Origin: CAVVNP01 sp963800235
GTDB lineage: Bacteria; Actinomycetota; Acidimicrobiia; Acidimicrobiales; Iamiaceae
NCBI GenBank assembly: GCA_963800235.1
Contig: CAWDAD010000001.1
Coordinates: forward strand, 1,302,001 to 1,366,000
Direction of reading: 5' to 3'
DNA length: 64,000 nucleotides
The notes beneath the pieces are model-generated. The model made no database searches. It saw only the letters and a program-made list of their open reading frames with translations, and was not told the origin of the DNA. The translations under genes were made by a program, and so were the position numbers. Shown in pieces: positions 51,416-58,553 of this stretch. Position 1 is the stretch's first letter. Each line of letters opens with the position of its first letter.

Positions 51416-52378
51416 TCAGGCGTCGAGCGGGCCGACCACCCGGTCGGCGGCGGCCCACGGGTCGAGCCGATGGGCGGCCACGTCGTCCTCGAGCGTGGTC
51501 AGCTCGCCGTCGGCCAGCAGCGACTCGGCCCGCCGGCGCAGCCGGTGCGCCACGACCAGGCTCAGCTCCTCGCGCAGCCGGGCCGACCGGCGCTCCTGCA
51601 GCCGGCCGTCCGCGGTGAGCCAGGCCTGGTGGCGGCCCACCGCCTCCCACACCTCGGCCACGCCGGCGCCGGTGGTCGCCACCGTCTCGAGGACGGGCGG
51701 ACGCCAGGAGCCCTCGCCGTCGGTCGCGGTCAGGTCGAGCATCTGCTCGAGGTCCCGCCGGGTGTCGCGCACGCCGTCACGGTCGGCCTTGTTGATCACG
51801 AAGACGTCGGCCACCTCGAGGAGCCCCGCCTTGTTGGCCTGCACAGCGTCGCCCCAGCCGGGGTTCACCACCACCACGGTCGTGTCGGTCGCGCCGGCCA
51901 CCTCGACCTCGACCTGTCCCACCCCGACGGTCTCGACCAGGACCCAGCCGAAGCCGCAGGCGTCGAGGACCCGGACCGCCTCGGGCGTGGCCAGCGTCAG
52001 CCCGCCGAGGTGGCCTCGGGTGGCCATCGAGCGGATGAACACCGACGGGTCGAGGCTGTGGTCGCCCATCCGCACCCGGTCGCCGAGGATGGCCCCGCCG
52101 GTGAACGGCGACGACGGGTCGATGGCCAGCACCGCCACCGCCAGGTCGCGCTCACGCAGCACCGAGACCAGCGCGCTGGTCAACGTCGACTTGCCGGCCC
52201 CCGGGGCACCGGTCAGCCCGACGGTGTGGGCCGAGCCGCTCTCGGGGAACACCAGCCGGCCGACCTGGCGGGCGGGCTCGCCGCCGGCCTCGACCAGCGA
52301 CAGCAGCCGGGCCAGCGCGCCGCGCGCGCCGGAGCGGGCGTCGACGAACAGCGCCTCGGGGTCCCTACCGGTCGCCAC
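51416..52378 (-). CDS. meaB: Methylmalonyl-CoA mutase-associated GTPase
   Basis: 320-residue G3E-type GTPase that loads and protects adenosylcobalamin in methylmalonyl-CoA mutase. Walker A is GAPGAGKST (57-65). Other features are AIDPSSPFTGGAILGDRVRM, the switch VETVGVGQVEVEVA, and the base-recognition motif VINKADRDG. It starts 6 bases after a NifU-like gene and may share its promoter. The mutase itself lies about 6 kb away at 58554-60183 on the same strand. Confidence 0.94.
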   Translation of the reverse strand: MATGRDPEALFVDARSGARGALARLLSLVEAGGEPARQVGRLVFPESGSAHTVGLTGAPGAGKSTLTSALVSVLRERDLAVAVLAIDPSSPFTGGAILGDRVRMGDHSLDPSVFIRSMATRGHLGGLTLATPEAVRVLDACGFGWVLVETVGVGQVEVEVAGATDTTVVVVNPGWGDAVQANKAGLLEVADVFVINKADRDGVRDTRRDLEQMLDLTATDGEGSWRPPVLETVATTGAGVAEVWEAVGRHQAWLTADGRLQERRSARLREELSLVVAHRLRRRAESLLADGELTTLEDDVAAHRLDPWAAADRVVGPLDA

Positions 52379-52384
52379 CTGCGA

Positions 52385-52639
52385 TCAGAGCGAGACGATG
52401 CTCTCGCTCTCGGTGCCCAGCGCCTCGACGGCGGTGACGCCCTCGACCCGGTCCTTCAGGATGCGCTCGACCCCGGCCTGGAGCGTGAGGGTGGAGGCCG
52501 GGCAGCTCACGCAGGCGCCGACCAGCTCGACGGTGACCACGCCGGTCGCCTCGTCGATCCCACGCAGGAAGATGTCGCCGCCGTCGGCCTGGACGGCCGG
52601 GCGGATCGCCTCGATGGTGGCCTGGACCTGCGCTTCCAC
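52385..52639 (-). CDS. NifU C-terminal-domain Fe-S scaffold protein
   Basis: 84-residue Nfu-type protein. The cluster-binding pair is Cys43 and Cys46 in VGACVSCPASTLTLQAGVE; the N-terminus IEAIRPAVQADGGDIFL is also diagnostic. It would carry a bridging Fe-S cluster between two monomers and pass it to target proteins, consistent with iscS upstream in the window. GTG start lies 7 bases after GACACT (leaderless). It leads into meaB after 6 bases. Confidence 0.93.
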   Translation of the reverse strand: MEAQVQATIEAIRPAVQADGGDIFLRGIDEATGVVTVELVGACVSCPASTLTLQAGVERILKDRVEGVTAVEALGTESESIVSL

Positions 52640-52755
52640 GTCACCCAGTGTCGCACGACCTCGGCCCGGTGCCGCACCCGCGGCACGTGTCGCCCGGCAC
52701 GTCCGGGAAGGGTGCCGCCTGGCACGAGCGGTCCGGGAGCGCGAACCTGGCGGGC

Positions 52756-52938
52756 GTGCCCGTCCTCGCCGCCGTCCTCGCCCACCAGGGCGGATGGGAC
52801 GAGATGCTCATGGTGGCGGTGCCGATCGCGCTGTTCGCCGGCCTGCTCCACCTGGCCAACAAGCGGGCCCAGGCCGGCCTCGACGCCGACGGGGACGACG
52901 CCGCCGCCGACGAGCCCCGCGACATCACCCCTGGCTGA
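52756..52938 (+). CDS. Small single-span membrane protein
   Basis: 60-residue protein: a short outer N-terminus (VPVLAAVLAHQGGWDEM), one transmembrane segment (LMVAVPIALFAGLLHLA, about residues 18-35) and an acidic cytoplasmic tail (DADGDDAAADEP). The frame is open from 52648, but GTG 52756 lies 7 bases after GAACCT and gives a sensible membrane protein, whereas the upstream residues look like non-coding sequence. It ends 12 bases before the MFS gene. Function unknown. Confidence 0.55.
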   Translation: MPVLAAVLAHQGGWDEMLMVAVPIALFAGLLHLANKRAQAGLDADGDDAAADEPRDITPG

Positions 52939-52950
52939 CCCTCCGGCACG

Positions 52951-54592
52951 GTGGCACGGGCACACAGGACCCTCGAGGTCGACCGCGCCACCCTGGACCA
53001 CCTGCTCCGCCCCCGCTCGGGCCTGACGACCGAGCGGCGGTCCGAGGATCCGGCCGGGGCCGACGAGCCGTCGCCGTCGCCGTCGGAAGGGATCGCCCGG
53101 TTCGAGGACGAGGGCGGGCCGTTCGAGCACTACCAGCGCACCGTCCGCTACCGGCCGGCTGACGGCCGCGCCGAGCGGTTCCACGTCGAGGAGGCCACCG
53201 ACTTCAAGCTGGCCATCCCGATCTGGGGCTTCCTCTTCGTCCCGCTCATCAAGCGGACCCTCCGCAAGCCGACCCCCGCCGTGGGCGCCGATCCCGACGC
53301 CCCGGTCGAGGCCGAACGGGTGCCCCTGTGGGCGCCCCCGGACCACCTCGACGCGCTGGGCCTCGTCGGTGCTGGCCCTGCTCTGCACCGTCGCCCTGGT
53401 CGTCGGCTACCTCGGCACGGTCATCACCCAGACCATCACCTTCGCCGCCCGCCAGTTCGGGGCCAGCGACGCCAGCCAGGGGGTGACCCTGGCGGCGGTC
53501 CGGGCCGGGGTGCTCGGGTCGGTCGTCCTGATGGCGATGGCCGACCGCCAGGGCCGGCGCAAGCTGCTGCTCGGCTCGGCCGCCGCCGGCTGCGTCACCT
53601 GCGTCCTCGGCGCCGTCTCGACCGGGCTGTGGACCCTCGGCGTCGGCCAGGCCATCTCCCGGGGCTTCTCGACCACCGCGGTGGTGCTCCTCACCGTGCT
53701 GGCCGCCGAGGAGATGCCCGCCGGCGCCCGGGCCTACGCGGTCGGCGTGATGACCCTGACCGGCGCGCTGGGGGCCGGCACCGCGGTGTGGGCGCTGCCG
53801 CTCGCCGACCTCGGCGAGAACGGCTGGCGCATCCTCTATGTGATCCCCCTGCTCTACCTGCCGCTGCTGCTCTACGTCTGGCGGCGCCTGCCCGAGAGCC
53901 GGCGCTTCGCCGAGCACCACGTCGAGAGCCGGGTCTCCGGCCACCTGGCCAGGCTGCGCCTGCTCGCCGCCACCTTCTTCCTGACCTCGGTGTTCAGCCA
54001 GCCCGCCTCGGCGCTGCAGAACGAGTTCCTGCGCAGCGAGCGCGGCTTCGCCGCCTCCCGGATCTCGCTCTTCGTGCTGGCCACCAGCACCCCGGGCGTC
54101 CTCGGCATCCTCATCGGCGGCCGCCTGGCCGACACCGTGGGACGTCGAAGGGTGGCGACGGTGGCGGTGGTCGGCGGATCGGTCGCGACCGTCTGCTCGC
54201 TCCTCTCCCACGGGTGGCCGATGTGGGTGTGGGCGGTGGGGGCGGTCGTCCTCGGCGCGGCCGCCGTGCCGACCCTCGGCGTGTTCGGGCCCGAGCTGTT
54301 CCCCACCTCGCTCCGGGGCAAGGCGAACGGCATCATCCAGCTCATCGCGGTGGCCGGCAGCAGCGTCGGTCTGATCTCCGCCGGCGTCATGAGCGACCAC
54401 ATCGGCCTGGGACGGGCGATGGCCGTGCTGCTGGTGGCGCCGCTGCTGGTCGGCGGCCTGCTGCTCGTCGCCTACCCGGAGACGGCGGCCATCGAGCTCG
54501 AGGTGCTCAACCCCGAGGACGCCGACCCCGGGGGTCCGCCCGGGGCCGCTCCCCTGGGCGGTGAGGGCGGCCGGTACGCTCCCGGCCCGTGA
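52951..54592 (+). pseudogene. MFS transporter with cytoplasmic N-terminal extension, one +1 frameshift
   Basis: With one G removed from GGG at 53358-53360, this reads as a 546-residue major facilitator protein. Residues ~1-135 are a polar cytoplasmic extension (including YQRTVRYRPADGRAERFHVE, then FKLAIPIWGFLFVPLI). The frame then shifts into SVLALLCTVALVVGYLG, the first span of a 12-span transporter with the family loops ADRQGRRKLLL and GGRLADTVGRRRVATV in matching positions of the two halves. The extension and transporter are in different frames only because of this base, so a sequencing error is likely. The stop overlaps the L,D-transpeptidase start (GTGA). Substrate unknown. Confidence 0.78.
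54575..54580 (+). promoter_or_regulatory. -10 box of the L,D-transpeptidase gene
   Basis: TACGCT inside the end of the MFS gene, 8 bases before the GTG at 54589. It would allow the transpeptidase to be transcribed alone as a leaderless mRNA. Confidence 0.45.
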
Positions 54593-55437
54593 CGGCCGCA
54601 CCCCTCCGCCGCCGCCTCGTCGCCGTCGTGCTGGTGGTGGCGGGGTTCGCCACCGCCTGCAGCCACGGCGGCTCCGACGCCCGCAGGCCCACCACCACCC
54701 GGCGGTCGACCACGACCGCCACCACGGCGGTGGCCACCAGCGCCGCCGCGCCGAGCAGCGCGCCCTCCACCGAGGCCCCGACCACCACGCCGGCCGACGA
54801 CGGCGGGCCCGGCTCCCCTGCGCCGACCAGCCTGATCGCCCACGCCACCAACCCCCGCACCGACGTCCACGACAGCCCCGGCGGGGCGGTGGTCGAGACC
54901 CTGGACAACCCCATCTCCTCGGGGGCGCCGCTGGTGTTCCTCGTGGTGCAGCAGCAGGGCGACTGGCTGCAGGTGCTCCTGCCCACCCGGCCCAACGGCA
55001 GCACCGGCTGGATCCCGACCGCCGACGCCGGCCTCAGCACGACCGACTACCGCATCGACGTGGTGCTCTCCAGGCACCTGGCGACGGTGATGCAGGGCGC
55101 CACCCCGGTGCTGCAGGCCCCGATCGCCGTGGGGACCAGCGACACCCCGACGCCGGCCCAGACCTTCTACATCACCGAGCTGCTCAAGCCCACCGACGCC
55201 GCCGGCACCTACATCCCCGACGGGGACTACGGCCCCTACGCCTACGGGCTGTCGGGCCACTCCGACGTGCTGCAGACCTTCGGCGGCGGTGACGGCCAAC
55301 TCGGCATCCACGGCACCAACGCCCCTCAGCTGCTCGGCACCGACGTGAGCCACGGCTGCATCCGCATGAGCAACGAGAACATCACCAGGCTGGCCCAGCT
55401 CCTCCCCCTCGGCGTCCCCGTCCGCGTCTTCCCGTAG
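54589..55437 (+). CDS. L,D-transpeptidase (YkuD domain), probable lipoprotein
   Basis: 282-residue cell-wall enzyme that would make 3-3 cross-links in peptidoglycan. A hydrophobic signal with a lipobox-like end (VVAGFATACSHG, Cys near residue 24) suggests a lipid anchor. A Thr/Ser/Pro-rich linker (~30-85), an SH3-like part and the YkuD domain follow. The active site is complete: His near 241 in LGIHGTN and SHGCIRMS with the catalytic Cys near 257. GTG start overlaps the MFS stop but has its own TACGCT box. Confidence 0.93.
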   Translation: MTAAPLRRRLVAVVLVVAGFATACSHGGSDARRPTTTRRSTTTATTAVATSAAAPSSAPSTEAPTTTPADDGGPGSPAPTSLIAHATNPRTDVHDSPGGAVVETLDNPISSGAPLVFLVVQQQGDWLQVLLPTRPNGSTGWIPTADAGLSTTDYRIDVVLSRHLATVMQGATPVLQAPIAVGTSDTPTPAQTFYITELLKPTDAAGTYIPDGDYGPYAYGLSGHSDVLQTFGGGDGQLGIHGTNAPQLLGTDVSHGCIRMSNENITRLAQLLPLGVPVRVFP

Positions 55438-55440
55438 TTC

Positions 55441-55828
55441 GGGCGCCGCGTTGCTGGGCGCCGCCCCACGGACGGCGCTGGCTTCGCCGTGATGGGTGTC
55501 ATCAGGTGTGCTGCTCCGCCTGGCGGCTGCGCAGCCTTGCTGGGCGCCGCCCCACGGGCGGCGCTGGCTTCGCCGTGATGGGTGTCATCAGGTGCGCTGC
55601 TCCGCCTCGCGGCTGCGTCGCCTTGCTGGGCGCCGCCCCACGGGCGGCGCTGGCTTCGCCGTGATGGGTGTCATCAGGTGCGCTGCTCCGCCTGGCGGCT
55701 GCGCAGCCTTGCTGGGCGCCGCCCCACCGGCCGCGCTGGCTTCGCCGTGATGGGTGTCATCAGGTGCGCTGCTCCGCCTCGCGGCTGCGCAGCCTTGCTG
55801 GGCGCCGCCCCACGGGCGGCGCCCATGT
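55441..55828. repeat. 86-bp tandem repeat array (about 4.4 copies)
   Basis: The segment TTGCTGGGCGCCGCCCCAC starts at 55451, 55537, 55623, 55709 and 55795, an exact period of 86. Copies differ by only a few substitutions. Each unit holds a GCGCCGCCC-cac-GGGCGGCGC stem, the palindrome GGCTGCGCAGCC and GATGGGTGTCATC. The array fills the whole 390-base gap between the convergent transpeptidase and hydrolase genes, and no gene is seen in it. Because 86 is not a multiple of 3, it is not a protein repeat. Related single copies lie at 34260 and, inverted, at 58440. Confidence 0.92.
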
Positions 55829-56400
55829 CACAGCGCCTTCAGGAAGGTGGTGACCGCGGCGCAGATCTCGCTGTCGGCGTGCTTGACGTCGTGGCCCCCG
55901 ACCACCCAGACGTGGGTGACCGGACCGGGGATGGCGGCGGTCGCCGCCTCCAGCTCGTCGGGCGAGCCGAAGGGGTCCTTGCGACCGGACACGAACAGGC
56001 AGGGCAGGTCGAGCGCGGGCAGGTGGTCGGTGCGCAGCTTCTCGGGCCGGCCCGGCGGGTGGAGGGGGTAGCTGAGCAGGATCAGCCCGGCCGCCGGCAG
56101 CCCCTCGGCCACCGCCATCGAGCACATCCGGCCCCCCATCGACCGTCCGCCGAGCACCAGGCGATCGGGCCGGACCCGCGCTCGGGCGACGAGCGCCGCC
56201 GCCTCCTCCACCACGGTGGCGATCAGCTTCGGTGCCCGGTCCGGCGCCTTGCGACCCTCGCGGCGATAGGGGAAGTCGATGCGGGCGGTCGGCAGCGGTG
56301 ACACCGCCTGCTCGACCGCCAGCAGGGTGTGGTGGTCGCGGTCGGAACCCGCCCCCGGGGTGAGCAGCAGCGCTCCGGGTCGGGTGCGGCGGGCGGCCAT
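55828..56400 (-). CDS. Alpha/beta hydrolase (dienelactone hydrolase/KANL3-Tex30-like)
   Basis: 190-residue small alpha/beta hydrolase. It has the oxyanion loop LLLTPGAGSDRDHHTL, the nucleophile in LVLGGRSMGGRMCSM (near residue 95), an acid in FVSGRKDPFGSPDEL and the His in VVGGHDVKHADSE. The short length and GAGSDRD motif fit the KANL3/Tex30-like group. ATG 56400; it begins 11 bases after the J-domain gene on the same strand. Its stop codon is at the edge of the 86-bp repeat array. Confidence 0.88.
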   Translation of the reverse strand: MAARRTRPGALLLTPGAGSDRDHHTLLAVEQAVSPLPTARIDFPYRREGRKAPDRAPKLIATVVEEAAALVARARVRPDRLVLGGRSMGGRMCSMAVAEGLPAAGLILLSYPLHPPGRPEKLRTDHLPALDLPCLFVSGRKDPFGSPDELEAATAAIPGPVTHVWVVGGHDVKHADSEICAAVTTFLKAL

Positions 56401-56411
56401 GCGGTCGGCGA

Positions 56412-57140
56412 TCAGCCGGCGAGCAGGATGCGCCGGGCCTCGGTGAGCTCGGCGATGCGAGCGGCGGCGTCGTCGACCACGCCGCCGTGGTCGGGGTGGG
56501 CCATCCGCAGCAGCTCGCGGAAGCGGCGCTGGACCGCCGAGCGATCCGGTCGGGCGATGTCGGCGGCCCCGGTGACGGCCGGCTCGGCCAGCAACCCGAG
56601 CACCCCGAGCGCCCACGAGACCGGGTCGCCGGTGCGGGCCGGCGTCCAGCGATCGCCGCCGCCGGAGCCGGTGAGGAAGCCGATCAGCGCAAGGTCGACC
56701 TCGCCCCGCCACCGCATGCCCTTGCGGATGAGGGCCATGACCGAGGGCCGGGCCGACGGGAGCAGCTGGCCGGCCGCGTAGATGGCCGACAGCACCTGCG
56801 GGGCCGCGTTGGCCCGGTCGTCGAAGTCGAAGGTGAGCCGCTCGCCGTCGCCGCGGAGGCGGTGGCGGTGGCGGTTCAGGCCGATGTGATCGGTCTGGAA
56901 GCGGTGGCGAAGCCGCGGCTGCGGGATCCGCTCGCCGCCCTCGAGCTGGTAGGTGAGCCGCACCAGGTCCTGGTGCATGTCGTCGTCGATCCCGGCGATG
57001 GCGGCGGCCACCAGCCCCCCGAGCAGCAGGCCGCCGAAGCCGGGCGCCGGCGTGACCGGCAGGTCGGCGTGGCCGAGGGCGACGCGCCGGGTGGGCGCGA
57101 TCGGGCGCGAGTGGAACACCTCCAGCTCGGCCAGGATCAC
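56412..57140 (-). CDS. J-domain protein
   Basis: 242-residue protein with a C-terminal DnaJ-like J domain (~185-242) whose HPD motif is intact in LLRMAHPDHGGVVDDAA, so it should stimulate an Hsp70 ATPase. The first ~180 residues include a Gly/Ala-rich hydrophobic stretch (GFGGLLLGGLVAAAIAGI) and FDFDDRANAAPQVLSAIYAAG, which I do not recognise. GTG start lies 6 bases after TAGGTT. Confidence 0.82.
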   Translation of the reverse strand: MILAELEVFHSRPIAPTRRVALGHADLPVTPAPGFGGLLLGGLVAAAIAGIDDDMHQDLVRLTYQLEGGERIPQPRLRHRFQTDHIGLNRHRHRLRGDGERLTFDFDDRANAAPQVLSAIYAAGQLLPSARPSVMALIRKGMRWRGEVDLALIGFLTGSGGGDRWTPARTGDPVSWALGVLGLLAEPAVTGAADIARPDRSAVQRRFRELLRMAHPDHGGVVDDAAARIAELTEARRILLAG

Positions 57141-57146
57141 CGGGCA

Positions 57147-57152
57147 AACCTA
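57147..57152 (-). promoter_or_regulatory. -10 box of the J-domain gene
   Basis: TAGGTT on the minus strand, 6 bases before the GTG at 57140. Confidence 0.5.
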
Positions 57153-57267
57153 CCGGAGGGCCTTCGCCGTCCCGTAGGCGGAGCGTGGGACCGTCCGTCG
57201 TCCGCGGCGCGTCCTCAGCCCGTCCTGTCGGCGCGAGCGGGAGCCGACGGTGCCGTGACCGGCGCGG

Positions 57268-58110
57268 TCAGACGTAGTCGCGCAGGTGCTCGCGGACCGA
57301 CTTGGCGGCGTCCAGGACGTCGGCCTCGTCGAGGGGTTCGGCCTCCACGGCCGAGCGGAGCGCCTCGACCCGCTCGATCAGGTCGTCCCAGACCGGACGG
57401 GCGATCCCGTAGGGCAGGCGGAGCCCGGCGGCGGCGTCGGTGGCGGCGGCCAGCTGGCGGGCGTCGTGGCGGTCCTTGGGGTGGTGCAGCAGACGATCGG
57501 CGACCACGAACAGGTCGGACATCACCGACTCGGCGTCGGGGCCGTCGCCCTCGCCCTGGCCGTCGTCCCCGTCCTCGTCGTCGGTGCGGGGATCGGCGTC
57601 GATCAGGTCGGCGGTGGCGACCCGGTCGACCACCGCGTCGGTGTGGTCCTGGTCGTCGATGGCCACGACCAGGTTGTCGTCGTCGTCCCAGCCGTGGGCG
57701 ACGCCATCGGTGGTGAGGGCCTCGCCGAGCTGTGACCGGCGCTCCTCGTCCCACCCGTCGAGCTCGTAGACGATCCGGTCGACGTCGGGATCGAGGGTGG
57801 GCTGGTCGGTGACCTCGACCTGGTCGACCAGCCGGTCGACCCGCCGCTCGTCGACCGCGCCCACGACCAGCGTGCCGCTCTCCCAGACGTGGGCGATGAG
57901 CTCACCGACGAGGAGCTGGTCGAGGAGGGTGCGGGCCTCGCCGCTCCACTCGCTCAGGTCGTAGGTCATCTGCTCGACGTTCGGGTCGGGTTCGCCGACG
58001 GCCTCGGGGTCGACGCCGGAGCCCGCGACCAGCTCGACGTCGCAGTCCGCGCAGCGCGTGGCGCTGGCGATGTACTCGGCCCCGCACTCCGGACACGTCC
58101 TGGTCGCCAT
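57268..58110 (-). CDS. Zinc-ribbon protein with a duplicated domain
   Basis: 280-residue acidic cytoplasmic protein. An N-terminal zinc ribbon has CPEC and CADC (residues 6-24). Two similar ~50-residue modules follow: YDLSEWSGEARTLLDQLLVG ending VGAVDERRVDRLVDQV, and YELDGWDEERRSQLGEALTT ending AIDDQDHTDAVVDRV. Each goes from a helical half to a strand (HVWESGTLVV, HGWDDDDNLVV). A highly acidic linker and a helical C-terminal domain (DLFVVADRLLHHPKDRHDARQL) complete it. The fold resembles signal-transducing DUF2007-type modules only loosely. ATG start lies 8 bases after TAGGTT. Function unknown. Confidence 0.82.
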   Translation of the reverse strand: MATRTCPECGAEYIASATRCADCDVELVAGSGVDPEAVGEPDPNVEQMTYDLSEWSGEARTLLDQLLVGELIAHVWESGTLVVGAVDERRVDRLVDQVEVTDQPTLDPDVDRIVYELDGWDEERRSQLGEALTTDGVAHGWDDDDNLVVAIDDQDHTDAVVDRVATADLIDADPRTDDEDGDDGQGEGDGPDAESVMSDLFVVADRLLHHPKDRHDARQLAAATDAAAGLRLPYGIARPVWDDLIERVEALRSAVEAEPLDEADVLDAAKSVREHLRDYV

Positions 58111-58118
58111 CGCCGCCG

Positions 58119-58124
58119 AACCTA
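58119..58124 (-). promoter_or_regulatory. -10 box of the zinc-ribbon gene
   Basis: TAGGTT on the minus strand, 8 bases before the ATG at 58110. The 60-bp repeat array begins 10 bases further upstream. Confidence 0.5.
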
Positions 58125-58133
58125 GCCGTACCC

Positions 58134-58366
58134 ATGGCGAGCACCTGCGGCGCTCGCTCCCGGCTCGTCGCTGGCGCTTCCCTCCCGTGCTGATGGCGAG
58201 CACCTGCGGCGCTCGCTCCCGGCTCGTCGCTGGCGCTTCCCTCGCCGTGCTGATGGCGAGCACCTGCGGCGCTCGCTCCCGGCTCGTCGCTGGCGCTTCC
58301 CTCGCCGTGCTGATGGCGAGCACCTGCGGCGCTCGCTCCCGGCTCGTCGCTGGCGCTTCCCTCGCC
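58134..58366. repeat. 60-bp tandem repeat array (four copies)
   Basis: Units starting ATGGCGAGCACC lie at 58134, 58193, 58253 and 58313 (spacing 59, 60, 60). The first unit lacks one G near its end; otherwise the units are almost identical. Each unit opens with GGCGAG and ends with CTCGCC. The array occupies about half of the 443-base gap between the mutase and zinc-ribbon genes. It is divisible by 3 but shows no start signals, so it is not treated as coding. Confidence 0.9.
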
Positions 58367-58391
58367 GGCCGCTCCAGCCGTCGGCCAGCTT

Positions 58392-58435
58392 TCTCGGGAC
58401 ATCTGGCGCGTGGACACGCGCTCCTTGTCCCGAGA
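58392..58435. other. Compound hairpin (44 bases)
   Basis: Outer stem TCTCGGGACA/TGTCCCGAGA (10 bp), symmetric internal loop TCTG/TCCT, inner stem GCGCGTG/CACGCGC (7 bp) and a GA loop. Palindromic apart from the loops, so it could form in RNA of either strand or as a cruciform. It lies about 120 bases downstream of the mutase stop and might end that transcript, but there is no T-run. Confidence 0.65.
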
Positions 58436-58439
58436 TCAT

Positions 58440-58527
58440 CCAGGTCGGCCGTGGGGCGGCGCCCGACAGCGCTGCGCAGCCGCCAGGCGGAGCAGCACGA
58501 CAGATGACACCACCATGGCGAAGCCGT
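58440..58527 (-). repeat. Inverted single copy of the 86-bp repeat family
   Basis: Read on the minus strand it follows the 86-bp unit in order: GGCTTCGCC, GGTGTCATC, GTGCTGCTCCGCCTGGCGG, CTGCGCAGC, GGGCGCCGCCCCACGG. Differences are scattered single bases. It is about 2.6 kb from the tandem array, in the opposite orientation. Confidence 0.75.
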
Positions 58528-58553
58528 CCCGGCGAGGCCTGCCGAGCCGGGAC

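Noticed and set aside
55496..55853. Short ORFs running through the 86-bp repeats
   Set aside because: The period is not a multiple of 3, so each copy is read in a different frame; there is no promoter or ribosome site and the codon pattern is unlike the neighbouring genes.
55441..58366. Repeat arrays as CRISPR
   Set aside because: The units are contiguous with no unique spacers, the periods are 86 and 60 bases, and no cas genes are present.
57902..58439. ORF with 20-residue EGSASDEP-type repeats across the 60-bp array
   Set aside because: Reading frames appear only because 60 is divisible by 3. The first unit breaks the frame by one base and no start signals are present.
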